Source of the DNA: Xanthomonas dyei | GTDB taxonomy: Bacteria; Pseudomonadota; Gammaproteobacteria; Xanthomonadales; Xanthomonadaceae | NCBI RefSeq assembly: GCF_002939865.1 | Contig: NZ_MDEE01000035.1 | Span: 1 to 52,922, forward strand | Direction: 5' to 3' | DNA: 52,922 nt | Shown here: positions 1 through 8,468 of the stretch, piece by piece | How positions within the stretch are numbered: the first letter of the stretch is position 1 | How the letters are laid out: each line of letters starts with the position of its first letter | Notes under the pieces: model-generated | The model's database searches: none | Told to the model about the DNA's origin: nothing | The model's input: the letters and a program-made list of their open reading frames with translations, nothing else | Translations under genes and position numbers: made by a program

Positions 1-24
1 AGCGTCGCCGAACGTCAGTTGCAT
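1..24 (-). CDS. IS5-family transposase, first 8 codons only (runs off the left edge)
   Basis: The reverse strand reads ATG and then codes for MQLTFGDA before the window ends. An MQLTFGDAEY-like start is typical of a group of IS5-family DDE transposases common in Xanthomonas. Only eight codons are visible, so the rest of the element and its integrity cannot be judged. The rightward flank (about 25-95) would be the left end of the element, including the AACCTCTGAACAA-like motif near 76-88. Confidence 0.55.
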
Positions 25-303
25 GGATGATTCCTCAACACGAGGCGGGTAGTGTCGCGCATCTGCCGTGCTTTGTTCAGAGGTTCCTTAGGAATGCGTT
101 GTGCTTCAAACAGTTATGGGCCCAGTCGTGCAGATTCCTTACCAGTCGCCTCCACCGAGGTCATCCAGGTGCAATCGATTGCTGGTTGGCGCACGCAGTT
201 GGCGGGGCGTATGCCTGAAAAACAGCAGGCCCTGCGCCATCACAGCGCAGAGCCTGCGTCCCCTGAATCACTGACGGCACACTATTGCGTGCCGTGCCGT
301 TGA
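25..303. other. Intergenic stretch: insertion-sequence end and spacer
   Basis: No supported gene. Bases 73-92 read on the plus strand as TTGTTCAGAGGTTCCTTAG, the likely terminal part of the IS5-type element whose transposase starts at 24. Almost the same 19 bases appear, inverted, at about 52814-52832. The remainder up to the stop of the KGG gene at 304 shows nothing recognisable. Confidence 0.4.
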
Positions 304-561
304 TTACGCGGATTCTTCCTGCGGCTTGGCCTGCTTGGACCGCCCGCCCTTGCTGCCGATGCGCGACATATGATCGCGGTCGCGGCTCACTGCCTGGCCA
401 CCCTTCCGACCTGCTTCGCGTGCCTCGTCGCTGGTGAATTCGTGTGCGTTGCCGCTGGCGTGCGCAGCTTTGCCACCGCTACTGGCCAACACGCGACGCT
501 TCTCCGGGTCCAACGCGGCGAAGCCGCGCCGGCTACGAGTACTGTTCTGTCCGTCTTCCAC
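304..561 (-). CDS. KGG-repeat general stress protein (GsiB/con-10 type)
   Basis: Small, very hydrophilic 85-residue protein. It carries three degenerate KGG-type repeats: SSGGKAAHASG near 27-37, AGRKGGQAVSR near 50-60 and IGSKGGRSKQ near 68-77. Proteins of this type are associated with stress or stationary phase and are thought to be largely disordered; no enzymatic function is known. I chose the GTG at 561 because AGGAGG lies four bases before it and the repeat-bearing region begins just after. Longer upstream extensions are low-complexity and overlap the broken nasT region. It appears to stand alone. The family call is secure; the start is less so. Confidence 0.7.
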   Translation of the reverse strand: MEDGQNSTRSRRGFAALDPEKRRVLASSGGKAAHASGNAHEFTSDEAREAGRKGGQAVSRDRDHMSRIGSKGGRSKQAKPQEESA

Positions 562-1049
562 TGTGCCTCCTCTCGATGCATCGGGTACGTCATTCGGTGA
601 GGGGCTTAACGCAACATTCGTGCCAACCCTAAACACAGGCCAAATGGTGGCAAACGAACACATGCAGGAAAAAACAGCTGCGCTCGCTGCGCAAATCTTG
701 CACACCTTGCTTGCAGGAAATGCCGTCTCGCATCGTGAGATAGATAGCGCTACCAGTGAGAGCGCCATGGCTGTCCAAGACTTGTCGTCCACCTCGTGGC
801 ATGCACCCATACATCTTTGGGGAACGGCATTGTCTGCGGGGTGCACATTTCGTAGCGATGTACTCGGTGCTGCACCCCGCCGTACCGGGTGGCTGGCGCA
901 TGCACAGGATGCGCCGACAGCACGCAGCGCCATTGCTTGATGCGGCCCACCCGCAGGATCGTCTTGAATGCATCGCAGGTACTGGCTTCAAGCCACCGCC
1001 GCGCGGCCGACGCCCGTGGTGTGTGCCGCATCCGAGCCGTGTGACCGGT

Positions 1050-1288
1050 CGATCAGCGATCGCCACCAGAAGCGGCGCATGCGCATGCAGCATCGACACG
1101 TGCTCCAGCGTATCGCGCAAAGGCGAATCTACGTCGATCACCACCATATCCGGCTGCTGGCTCTGCACCGCATGCAGCAATGCACTTACCGATGCCACAT
1201 CGTCGAGCACCGTGTAGCCGGCGCGCGTCAGCGCCTGGCGCAGTTCGCCAATGGGCTTTTCGGTATCGTTGACCAGCAAAACACGCAT
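1050..1288 (-). pseudogene. nasT: nasT-like response regulator, receiver domain only (truncated)
   Basis: From ATG 1288 the reverse strand codes for a CheY-like receiver start (MRVLLVNDTEKPIGELRQAL). It includes the DVDSP segment carrying the phospho-acceptor region, up to about residue 80 (LLVAIADRP). After that the reading is no longer receiver-like, and no ANTAR RNA-binding helices are found in any frame down to the KGG gene. NasT-type proteins relieve transcription attenuation of nitrate/nitrite assimilation genes. Here the output domain is missing, so this is probably a dead remnant. Divergent from cysG, which is itself damaged. The 562-1050 stretch holds only unrecognisable decayed sequence. 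Confidence 0.6.
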
Positions 1289-1371
1289 TGGCGGCAGCGA
1301 GGCGTGTGGACGTGGCCCGCTGGTGCCATGCAACATGCCGTCGGTGCGAGTCATCTTTCGGAGTGAACCTG

Positions 1372-2376
1372 ATGCCGTTGTTCCCGTTGTTCGCAAATCT
1401 GCAGGGGCGTGCCGTGCTGGTGATCGGCGGTGGCGAGGTCGCCACGCGCAAGGTGCTCGCGCTGCTCAAGGCAGGCGCGCAGATCCGACTGTATGCGCAC
1501 GCGCTGTCGCCCGAGCTTGCGGAGTTGATGCAGGCCGGGCGCTTCGAGCAGCTGGGCGGCGAGTTCGATCCGGCATGGATCGACACGGTGTGGCTGGTGG
1601 TCGCGGCCACCGACGACACCGACTTGAATCAACGCGTCGGTGCGGCCGCGGGGGCGCGTCAGCGGCTGGTCAACGTGGTGGACGATGCCGAGCTGTCGAC
1701 GTACCAGGTGCCGGCGATCGTGGATCGCGACCCGCTGGTCATCGCCATTTCATCGGCCGGTGCGGCGCCGATGCTGGCACGCTGGCTGCGCGAGCGGCTC
1801 GAGCGCGAGCTGGATGCATCGGTGGGTCGCTTCGCTGGTTTGTTTGCGCGCTATCGCGAGCGTATCCGCAGCCAGTTTCCCGATATGAACCGGCGCAGGC
1901 GTTGGTTCGATCGCGTGATCGATGGGCAGGTGCCGTTGCTGCTGCAGGCCGGCGACGATGCCGCAGCCGACGCTGCGTTCAACGCGGCATTGAACGATGC
2001 TGATACCGTCCCGGCGCGTGGCAGCGTGCAGCTGGTCGGCACCGGCCCCGGCGATCCGGGACTGCTGACGTTGAAGGCCTTGCGTGCGATGAATCTGGCC
2101 GATGTGCTGTTGGTTGGCGCGGACGTGCCGGACGCGATCCTCGAACTGGCGCGCCGCGACGCCTCGCGGCGCGCCCTACCGCCCGAGCCGCAGGCACAAC
2201 ATGCGCTGCTGCTGAAACTGGCAAGCCAAGGCCTGCATGTGGTCGTGCTGCGCAGCGGCACCGGCTACTGCGCTATGGCAGCGGCCCCGATCGAAGCCGC
2301 ACTGCAGGAACGCGGACTGGCCTGCGAGCGCGTACCTGGCATTTGCACCGAACGGTGCAAGCGGCTCACGCCCTGA
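1372..2376 (+). CDS. cysG: Siroheme synthase CysG: intact dehydrogenase/chelatase half, damaged methyltransferase half
   Basis: Residues 1-150 form the Met8-like precorrin-2 dehydrogenase/sirohydrochlorin ferrochelatase, with the NAD-binding motif VLVIGGGEVATRK at about 15-27. The central dimerisation helices follow. From about residue 215 a SUMT uroporphyrinogen-III methyltransferase domain begins (VGTGPGDPGLLTLKAL). The usual GGDPFVFGRGGEE loop is replaced by RSGTGYCAMAAAP. The protein ends after VPGI with an unrelated tail, giving 334 residues instead of roughly 470. Full CysG makes siroheme for nitrite and sulfite reductases. This copy could still do the last two steps but probably not methylation. 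Start ATG 1372 has GGAG eight bases upstream. The stop abuts repeat copy A. Confidence 0.75.
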   Translation: MPLFPLFANLQGRAVLVIGGGEVATRKVLALLKAGAQIRLYAHALSPELAELMQAGRFEQLGGEFDPAWIDTVWLVVAATDDTDLNQRVGAAAGARQRLVNVVDDAELSTYQVPAIVDRDPLVIAISSAGAAPMLARWLRERLERELDASVGRFAGLFARYRERIRSQFPDMNRRRRWFDRVIDGQVPLLLQAGDDAAADAAFNAALNDADTVPARGSVQLVGTGPGDPGLLTLKALRAMNLADVLLVGADVPDAILELARRDASRRALPPEPQAQHALLLKLASQGLHVVVLRSGTGYCAMAAAPIEAALQERGLACERVPGICTERCKRLTP

Positions 2377-2378
2377 CT

Positions 2379-2519
2379 GAGCGCGGCTAACAGAAACGAC
2401 TACGCACCTACCAAGCGGGCACGATCGGTGCTCTGAGTGCGTGTGTATCGCCAATGCACTCAGCTTCCTGTGGGCCGTCCCCACCCGCCTGACGACGACT
2501 CGCTACATTTTAGCTGCTC
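2379..2519. repeat. Dispersed ~141-bp repeat, copy A
   Basis: First of three related elements in the window (others at 4981-5121 and 17256-17386). Ends are imperfect inverted repeats of the form GAGCGGCTAACAAAACG ... CGTTTTGTTAGCCGCTC. The interior shares GGTGCTC-G-A, CCGCCTGACGACGACTCGC and similar blocks. This copy is the most diverged at its right end (TTTTAGCTGCTC). It begins three bases after the cysG stop. Non-coding; it could be a MITE-like element or a structured intergenic repeat. Confidence 0.6.
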
Positions 2520-2642
2520 TGATTCACAAGCAGACTGCAGCCGGGGCGGTGCTGGCCAGACCGCAGGACGAGCGCTTACCGCATTCCATCCCTGTGTCGG
2601 CCCATCACGCGCATGCAGCAAAGGCGCATCTAAGAAGTCAAC

Positions 2643-3005
2643 TCACTGCTTCGGAAACCGCTTGCGCGCACTGTCGCGCACATCGATATCGAAGGTTACG
2701 TGCAGCGCCATGTGTTCTGCATGCCCGGCGCCCGCATCGAAACTGAAGCTCAATCCGTCGCGGCTCGGAAGCTGGCGGGCGTGGTATTCCAGCGCGTCGC
2801 GCGGCACCAGCAATTGCCAGTGATCGGTGGCGCAATTGCACGCAGCGTGACCGCCGGTCAGGCTGACGCTATGCCGCACTAGCCGCGCGCCCTGCCCGCT
2901 TGGAAGGCGGCTGAGATTGTCGACGCTGCGCCCGGCAAGCAAAGCAGCCAGTTCGTCTTCGTCGATACGGAACCGCACCTGCTGACCTTCAATCTGGATT
3001 TTCAT
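2643..3005 (-). CDS. Uncharacterised 120-aa protein of the molybdenum-cofactor group
   Basis: Starts MKIQIEGQQVRFRIDEDELA and ends RDSARKRFPKQ. No signal peptide or membrane segment is visible, and the predicted character is a mixed, soluble beta-rich protein. Its ATG overlaps the last 17 bases of mobA on the same strand, which implies translational coupling and a role connected with molybdopterin metabolism or its regulation; this is inference from position only. I do not recognise a catalytic motif. The coding look (codon use, tight coupling) makes it a real gene with unknown function. Confidence 0.7.
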   Translation of the reverse strand: MKIQIEGQQVRFRIDEDELAALLAGRSVDNLSRLPSGQGARLVRHSVSLTGGHAACNCATDHWQLLVPRDALEYHARQLPSRDGLSFSFDAGAGHAEHMALHVTFDIDVRDSARKRFPKQ

Positions 3006-3558
3006 GAATGAGCTGACTCCACTGCTCGGGCGTATTGCAATTGACGAACGCGGCGCGTTCGCTGTCTGTGACAGTCACGCGATGGCACTGCAGTGAACGC
3101 TGCAGGACGCGCAGCGAGCGTGACGCTGCAGCACCATGCATCAACGTCGACAACGCTTCACGCACGGTGGCATCGATGCATAGCCGCATCGGCAACATCT
3201 GCTCATCGAAGGCGACACAGCGCTGCTGCGCGGGTGCCAGCAACCGCGCGATCAACTGCGTGGAAAGCAGCGGCATATCCACCGGCACCACCACCAGCGT
3301 GGTCAGATCGGCGACCTGATCGATCACGCTGACCAAACCACCGAGCGGCCCCAGATCCGGCTGCGCGTCGGCGATGCCATCATAGTCCGGGCGCTGGCCG
3401 CTGATCAGTACATCCTGCGCACCCGCATCGCGTAGCAGCGCCTGCATCTGCGCAATCAATGGACGCCCTCGCCAAGGCAGCATGGCCTTGTCCTGCCCCA
3501 TCCGCGACGAGCGGCCGCCGGCCAGCACCACGCCAGTCCATGGAGATGCGGCGCTCAT
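2989..3558 (-). CDS. mobA: Molybdenum cofactor guanylyltransferase MobA
   Basis: MobA attaches GMP from GTP to Mo-molybdopterin, making the bis-MGD cofactor used by nitrate reductase and other DMSO-reductase-type enzymes. The nucleotide-binding signature VVLAGGRSSRMGQDKA lies near residues 10-25. PDLGPLGGL and the metal-binding VVPVDMPLL follow, as expected for the family. About 189 residues, normal for MobA. ATG 3558 is preferred over an in-frame start nine bases upstream. It lies between moeA (35 bases upstream) and the 120-aa gene (overlapping 17 bases), probably in one leftward operon. Confidence 0.9.
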   Translation of the reverse strand: MSAASPWTGVVLAGGRSSRMGQDKAMLPWRGRPLIAQMQALLRDAGAQDVLISGQRPDYDGIADAQPDLGPLGGLVSVIDQVADLTTLVVVPVDMPLLSTQLIARLLAPAQQRCVAFDEQMLPMRLCIDATVREALSTLMHGAAASRSLRVLQRSLQCHRVTVTDSERAAFVNCNTPEQWSQLIHENPD

Positions 3559-3592
3559 GCCGTGCACACGCCTGTGTGGCCCGCGTAGCGGT

Positions 3593-4846
3593 TCATGCCA
3601 TCAACACCGGGGCTGCCGGTTGCAGATGGCCCAATCCGAACACGTCCGCCGTCATGCATGGCGCATCAGCAGCGTCTTGCGGCTCCAGCACGGCCCACAC
3701 ATTGGCCTGCAGCAACGGCGCTACCCGGAACGATTCCTGCTGCGGCAGGATCTGCACACGCAGCGCGCCCAGCGCGTTGCAATACAAGCGCGCACGCAGA
3801 TGTTGGCGCCAGATCGGCCGCGCTTGCAGCGGCGTCTCCAAGGTCACGCGCAGGCTGCGCTCGGCTGGCATGCCCAATAATCCGCGCAACGCCGGTTCGA
3901 CAAAAAAACGTAGCCCGGCCGCGCTTGCCATGGGATTGCCCGGCAGGCCGACATACAACACGCCGTCGGCAAACCGTGCCAGCAACACCGGCTTGCCCGG
4001 TCGTACCGCGACCTTGTGAAACAGCAGACGCGCTGCGTGCCGTGCCAATGCATCGGGGACAAAATCATAGCGACCGCGCGACACCGCACCGGTACTCAGG
4101 ACCACATCGGCGCCAGCGTTGCGCGCCTGTGCAAGTGCGGCGTCGAACGCCGCATCGTCGTCACCGACCTGCCCTTGCCACACCAACTCTGCGCCCGCTG
4201 CGTGCACCTGGCTGCGCAGATAGCTGCTGGTGCCATCGCGGATCTGTCCGGGTTGCAGCGGTTGCGTGGGGTCGCTGATCAACTCGCGGCCGGTCGCGAT
4301 CAGCGCAACCCGTGGTCGCCGCATGACCTGAACTTGCGCGCATCCCAGACCGGCCAGCACCATCAAATGCGCACCACGCAACACAGTCCCCGCTGCGATC
4401 ACGACATCATGCAGGCGCACATCTTCCCCACGGCGGCGGATGTGCTGCCCCGCACGCACATCGGCACGCAGACGGATACGGCTGGGCCGTGCGTCATGCT
4501 GCGCAAGCACTTCCACCTGCTCGATCGGCACCACTGCATCGGCGTCCGCAGGCACCCCGGCGCCGGTCATGATCTCCCACGCCGCACCCGGCTCCGCCGC
4601 ATCCGCATCGATCCCTGCTGCAACAGTGCCAGCCACCACATGCTCGCTGCCTGCTGCCGCACCAAGCCCGCGTGTGGCGATGGCAAACCCATCCATGGCG
4701 CTGTTATCGAACGGAGGCAACTCGGCCGGGCTCGACAACGCCCGTGCAAGCACACGGCCTTCGGCATCGGTGCTATCCACCCATTCGCTGGCCAGCGTGG
4801 CGACCTGTTGATGCACGATGGCAAGTGCTTGGGCGTAGCTGATCAT
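3593..4846 (-). CDS. moeA: Molybdopterin molybdenumtransferase MoeA (first copy)
   Basis: MoeA inserts molybdate into adenylylated molybdopterin. The N-terminal domain carries the hallmark PPFDNSAMDGFAI at about 45-57. The central MoaB/Mog-like domain carries VVLSTGAVSRGRYDFVPDAL, where most relatives have GG(V/T)S, and the metal-site region VGLPGNPMAS. A C-terminal beta-barrel completes 417 residues, the normal length. ATG 4846 is the likely start; a TTG two codons upstream is less likely. A second MoeA lies at 17399-18619 on the same strand, so the two copies flank the 5-15 kb island. The first gene of a moeA-mobA-120aa operon. Confidence 0.9.
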   Translation of the reverse strand: MISYAQALAIVHQQVATLASEWVDSTDAEGRVLARALSSPAELPPFDNSAMDGFAIATRGLGAAAGSEHVVAGTVAAGIDADAAEPGAAWEIMTGAGVPADADAVVPIEQVEVLAQHDARPSRIRLRADVRAGQHIRRRGEDVRLHDVVIAAGTVLRGAHLMVLAGLGCAQVQVMRRPRVALIATGRELISDPTQPLQPGQIRDGTSSYLRSQVHAAGAELVWQGQVGDDDAAFDAALAQARNAGADVVLSTGAVSRGRYDFVPDALARHAARLLFHKVAVRPGKPVLLARFADGVLYVGLPGNPMASAAGLRFFVEPALRGLLGMPAERSLRVTLETPLQARPIWRQHLRARLYCNALGALRVQILPQQESFRVAPLLQANVWAVLEPQDAADAPCMTADVFGLGHLQPAAPVLMA

Positions 4847-4980
4847 GAGCAATGCATTGCCGACCGATAAATGACCTGGCTAGGATACCGGCCTGCAGTG
4901 TGGCCGGTACAGCGCCGCTCGTCGCGTCACCGCGACGCCGTCAGTGGATCAAGCATCGTCGTCTGGGTCGTATCGACTAA

Positions 4981-5121
4981 GAGCAGCTAACAAACCTACT
5001 GTGCAGCCGCAAGGTGGGCGCGGCCGGTGCTCGGAATCAGCATGGACCACTCGTACACTCCGGTTCCTGCGTGCCTTCCAGACTCACCTGACGACTGCTT
5101 GCTACGTCTTTGTTAGCCGCG
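4981..5121. repeat. Dispersed ~141-bp repeat, copy B
   Basis: Best-preserved copy: begins GAGCAGCTAACAAACC and ends CGTCTTTGTTAGCCGC. The shared interior includes GGTGCTCGGAATCAGCATGG, CACTCGTACAC and CACCTGACGACTGCTTGC. Lies between the moeA promoter side and the IS3 remnant. Bases 4847-4980 just before it hold no recognisable gene. Confidence 0.65.
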
Positions 5122-5288
5122 ATTAGCAACGCCAAGAGCTTTGGAGCTTTGGAGCATCCGACGTCCCCCCGCCCTAAGTAGTGATCGGTTTTAGAGTCCG
5201 GAGTTGATGTGACCCACCCTCGATTCCAGGGCCATTAGCTAGTAGAGGTTTCGGCCTGATTTGGCTCCTGGGAATTCGCTTGGGACCC

Positions 5289-5870
5289 TTAATTTGGGGC
5301 GATTTCTTCAGGGGTTTTCCATGCCAATGCACTGTGGGGACGTTCCTCGTTGTAGAAGCGCCGCCACGCTTCAATTTTGCTCAGTGCATCTGCCACGGAC
5401 AGAACCAGTGCTCGTTTAGGCACTCCTGCCGCGGCCGGCCATTGAAGCTTTCCACCATGGCGTTATCCGTCGGCGTCCCGCGTCGAGAAACGTCCAGCTC
5501 GACGCCGTTTTCGTAGGCCCGCGGTACATCACTTTGCCGGCAAACCCGCTGCCGTTATCGACCTTGATCGCGGCCGGCTTGCCGCGTTGGGCGACCAAGC
5601 GCGTCACCGCCTCGGCCACATCGTCAGCGCGCATGGACTGGTCTGCAACGATATCCAAGCACTCATGCGTAAATTGGTCCAGCACCGGCAACAGCCGAAA
5701 GCGACCGCCGTCGAACAACGCATCACTGACAAAACCCATGCCCCATAGAGCGTTGGGCGCTGCCGCGATCTTGATCGGTTGCCGGCGAAGGCTGCTGCGG
5801 CTGCGCCGCGGCCGACAATGCCGCAGTGACAGGCCTTCTTTTTTGTAGATGCGATGGATCCCCCCATCTC
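5289..5870 (-). pseudogene. IS3-family transposase (orfB) remnant with several frameshifts
   Basis: Reading leftward, fragments of an rve-type integrase core appear in shifting frames: ALWGMGFVSDALFDGGRFRL, QFTHECLDIVADQSMRADDV and AAIKVDNGSGFAGKVMYRG. The C-terminal [20 protein letters not shown] then ends at a stop at 5289-5291. These are diagnostic of the IS407-like branch of IS3 elements. The N-terminal part and orfA are missing at about 5870. An outer end of the element probably lies around 5175-5222. It marks the left border of the accessory island. Confidence 0.85.
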
Positions 5871-5898
5871 TCTCGGGAAGAATGAGGCAGTTCTGGTT

Positions 5899-6627
5899 TC
5901 ACACTGATCGGCGAATTTCGTAGTACCGCGTCAAGACCCCTGCTGCTTGAATCGCGTTGCCCCATCCGCTGTAGAAAGCGACATGGGCCAGTAGCTCACC
6001 GACCTCCTGCTCGGTCACTCCGAGGGTCAGCGCGTGTGCCAGGTAGGTCGGCAGCGACGCCAACTGCCCTTGGGCGGCAAAAGAGGCGATCATCGCCAGC
6101 GAACGGTCACGCGCTGCCAAGCCCGGACGACGCCAGACTTCGCCATGCAGCGGTTCTTCGGTGAAGTGCCTCAGTGCCTCGGAAGCCGGTGCGACGTTGG
6201 CCGCCAGGAACGCAGTGCGCTCAGCCGCGTCGGGCAAGACATCTTCCGTCGCCAGCAGCGTGGGCGAAGTACCTGGCAACTGATAGACGCCGATACCGCG
6301 CTCATCGAAGATGCCCTTGAGCACGCCGATCGCCCCGAATGCGTAGGCAAAGCTGGCATAGAACGCCAGGTGTGCGAGAAGCTCGGACAGTTCGGCTGGC
6401 TCAAGGCCACTGTCCAGCGCCTTGTTCATGTAGTGGGGATAGGCGCCGCCGGCGTTGCGCGACACCAGGATCGCGACCGTGACGAGGGCGCGTTCCCGTG
6501 GCGCAAGATCCGGCCGGCTCCAGAGTTCATCGACGATTCGATCCTTGGTGTAGGGCAATAGGACCGAGGCGACGGCACCGATCATCCGAAACAGTGGATC
6601 GGTTTGTTGGACGTCAGGGTTGCTCAT
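5899..6627 (-). CDS. Two-domain carboxymuconolactone decarboxylase family protein
   Basis: 242 residues with two tandem AhpD/CMD-like domains. The first contains APRERALVTVAILVSRNAGG and LSELLAHLAFYASFAYAFG, the second ARDRSLAMIASFAAQGQL and ELLAHVAFYSGWGNAIQA. The CXXC of AhpD peroxidases is absent, so a gamma-carboxymuconolactone decarboxylase-like or uncharacterised lactone/redox role is more likely than peroxidase activity. ATG 6627 is chosen because AAGAGG stands about nine bases upstream. Last gene of a leftward set (flavodoxin, alcohol dehydrogenase, CMD) divergent from a LysR gene that probably controls it. Confidence 0.8.
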   Translation of the reverse strand: MSNPDVQQTDPLFRMIGAVASVLLPYTKDRIVDELWSRPDLAPRERALVTVAILVSRNAGGAYPHYMNKALDSGLEPAELSELLAHLAFYASFAYAFGAIGVLKGIFDERGIGVYQLPGTSPTLLATEDVLPDAAERTAFLAANVAPASEALRHFTEEPLHGEVWRRPGLAARDRSLAMIASFAAQGQLASLPTYLAHALTLGVTEQEVGELLAHVAFYSGWGNAIQAAGVLTRYYEIRRSV

Positions 6628-6683
6628 GTTTCGTGCCTCTTCTTGCCAGGGCCTGTGCCGCGGCACAGGCCGTCGTGTTCATC

Positions 6684-7742
6684 TCACGCCTTCTTTGGCT
6701 GTAGCGATGCCATGTCGATGACGAACCGATACTTCACATCGCTCTTGAGCATGCGCTCGTAGGCTTCGTTGATCTGCTGGATCGAGATCACCTCGACGTC
6801 CGAGACGAGGTTGTGCTTGCCGCAGAAATCGAGCATTTCCTGGGTCGCCGCGACCCCGCCGATGAAAGAGCCGGCGATGGCCTTGCGGCCGAACACCAAT
6901 GCCCCGTCCGCCACCGGCTCGTTCAGCGGCCCCATGTAGCCCACCAGTACCAGCGTGCCGTTGAAGGTCAGTGTCGGCAGGTACGGGTTGACGTCGTGCT
7001 CGTAGGGAACGGTATCCACGATGAGGTCGAACTGGCCGGCGACGGCCGCCATCTGCTGCAAATCGCTGGACAGCACCACGTGATCGGCACCCAGGCGGCG
7101 CGCATCTTCTTCCTTGCCAGGCGAACGGGTGAACAGCGTGACCTCGGCGCCGAGAGCCTTGGCCAGCTTCAGGGCCATGTGGCCCAGCCCGCCCAGGCCG
7201 ACGACGGCGACCTTCTTGCCGGGACCCGCGCCCCACTGGTGCAGCGGCTCCCAGGTGGTGATGCCGGCGCACAGCAGCGGCGCCGCGCCGGCCATGTCCA
7301 GTCCGTCCGGGATGCGCAGGACGAACTTTTCGGACACGACCATCTGCTTCGAGTAGCCGCCGAAAGTCGGCAGGTGGTCGTGGCGGTCGGTGCCGTTGTA
7401 GGTGAACACGGCGCCTTCCATGCAGTGCTGCTCGTAGCCGTGCTGGCACGGATTGCAATGCTGGCAGGAATCGACCATGCAGCCGACGCCGATGGTGTCG
7501 CCGACCTTGAAGCGGGTCACGGCGCTGCCGACTTGCCTGACCCGCCCGATGATTTCGTGCCCGGGCACGACCGGATAGCGCGTGTAGCCGCCGTGGTTGC
7601 GCGCGATGTGCAGGTCGGTGTGGCAAACGCCGCAATACAGGACGTCAAGCACGACGTCATCGGGCCGCGGTTCGCGTCGCTCGAACTGGAACGGGGTCAG
7701 CGCGTCGGTCGCGGATTGTGCTGCATATCCCAAGGTGTTCAT
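6684..7742 (-). CDS. Zinc-dependent alcohol/aldehyde dehydrogenase (YahK/cinnamyl-ADH type)
   Basis: 352-residue medium-chain dehydrogenase/reductase. The catalytic zinc region shows CGVCHTDLH (about 37-45) and GHEIIG. The structural zinc loop carries four cysteines (CQHCNPCQHGYEQHC). The Rossmann motif GLGGLGHMALKLA sits near 183-195. The YahK/CAD group reduces aldehydes with NADPH. The neighbouring flavodoxin and CMD-family genes suggest handling of reactive aldehydes or aromatics. A close paralogue lies at 13930-14979. Twenty bases separate it from the flavodoxin gene upstream. Confidence 0.88.
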   Translation of the reverse strand: MNTLGYAAQSATDALTPFQFERREPRPDDVVLDVLYCGVCHTDLHIARNHGGYTRYPVVPGHEIIGRVRQVGSAVTRFKVGDTIGVGCMVDSCQHCNPCQHGYEQHCMEGAVFTYNGTDRHDHLPTFGGYSKQMVVSEKFVLRIPDGLDMAGAAPLLCAGITTWEPLHQWGAGPGKKVAVVGLGGLGHMALKLAKALGAEVTLFTRSPGKEEDARRLGADHVVLSSDLQQMAAVAGQFDLIVDTVPYEHDVNPYLPTLTFNGTLVLVGYMGPLNEPVADGALVFGRKAIAGSFIGGVAATQEMLDFCGKHNLVSDVEVISIQQINEAYERMLKSDVKYRFVIDMASLQPKKA

Positions 7743-7761
7743 GGTGAAGTCCTCTCTGGTG

Positions 7762-8319
7762 TCAGCTGCGTCCGGCGACGAACTGTTGGGTTAGCTCGGC
7801 GACGCGCTTGCCCAGGTGCCGGGCCGTGTCCAGGTCGCTCCTGATGGGGGACAGATCCGGCGATTCGTCCTTGGAGAACGCCATCGCGCCTAGCCAGCCG
7901 CCAACGCGGTTAAGCTCGTCGTCGCTCTTGCCCGGGAACAGGTCCAGGCCGACCCAGACCATGCCGTGCTGGGCCGCGAACAGCGCCAGGGTGACGAGCG
8001 AATTGAGCTTGTCGCCGTGCATCGAGCCGGAGTTGGTGAAGCCGGCAGCGATCTTGTTGCGCCAGGTCTGCGGCACCCAGGCGGTCCGGGTCGAGTCCTC
8101 CATGAACTTCTTGAAACGCGCGCTGATGGTGCCGTTGTAGGTGGGCGAGCCGAAGACGATGGCGTCGCTGGCAGCCAGTGCCTCCCAATCGATCGGGCCG
8201 TCGGCCACGGCCAGCAGGCGGGCCTCGGTGCCGGGAACGCTGAGGACACCTTCGGCGATGGCTTCGGCCTGCTTCTTGGTGTGGCCGGTGCCACTGTCGT
8301 AGATGATGCAAACAGACAT
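7762..8319 (-). CDS. Flavodoxin / NAD(P)H:quinone-oxidoreductase-like protein (WrbA type)
   Basis: 185 residues. The N-terminal phosphate-binding loop reads IIYDSGTGHTKKQAEAIAEG (about 5-24). The flavin-edge segment is FGSPTYNGTISARFKKFMED, and FTNSGSMHGDK and GLFAAQHGM-like stretches follow. It should bind FMN and reduce quinones or serve as an electron carrier. ATG 8319 has GGAGAGATCCC directly upstream; the longer reading into the AT-rich promoter region is not credible. First gene of the leftward flavodoxin-ADH-CMD operon. Confidence 0.85.
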   Translation of the reverse strand: MSVCIIYDSGTGHTKKQAEAIAEGVLSVPGTEARLLAVADGPIDWEALAASDAIVFGSPTYNGTISARFKKFMEDSTRTAWVPQTWRNKIAAGFTNSGSMHGDKLNSLVTLALFAAQHGMVWVGLDLFPGKSDDELNRVGGWLGAMAFSKDESPDLSPIRSDLDTARHLGKRVAELTQQFVAGRS

Positions 8320-8370
8320 GGGATCTCTCCTTTTCAGAATCTGGTTTGCATGGTGCCGATCCTTACAATT

Positions 8371-8388
8371 AACTAGAAGTAGATAGTT
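8371..8388. promoter_or_regulatory. Candidate LysR operator in the divergent promoter region
   Basis: The 149-bp AT-rich gap between the flavodoxin and lysR start codons contains AACTA-N8-TAGTT, a perfect inverted repeat with the arm spacing expected for a LysR-type box. TTGACA occurs further right at about 8413-8418. LysR regulators commonly bind between themselves and the operon they control. The assignment is by position and symmetry only. Confidence 0.35.
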
Positions 8389-8468
8389 GGTTGTTTTACT
8401 CTCAATATTAAGTTGACAATTGATGAAGTCCGCCACCGCTAGGATGGTCGGCCGCTCGGGGAGAACAC

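Noticed and set aside
2343..2360. TTGCACCG-AA-CGGTGCAA dyad at the end of cysG
   Set aside because: Perfect hairpin, but only a two-base loop, no T-run, and inside the coding end. Neither a terminator nor an operator could be supported.
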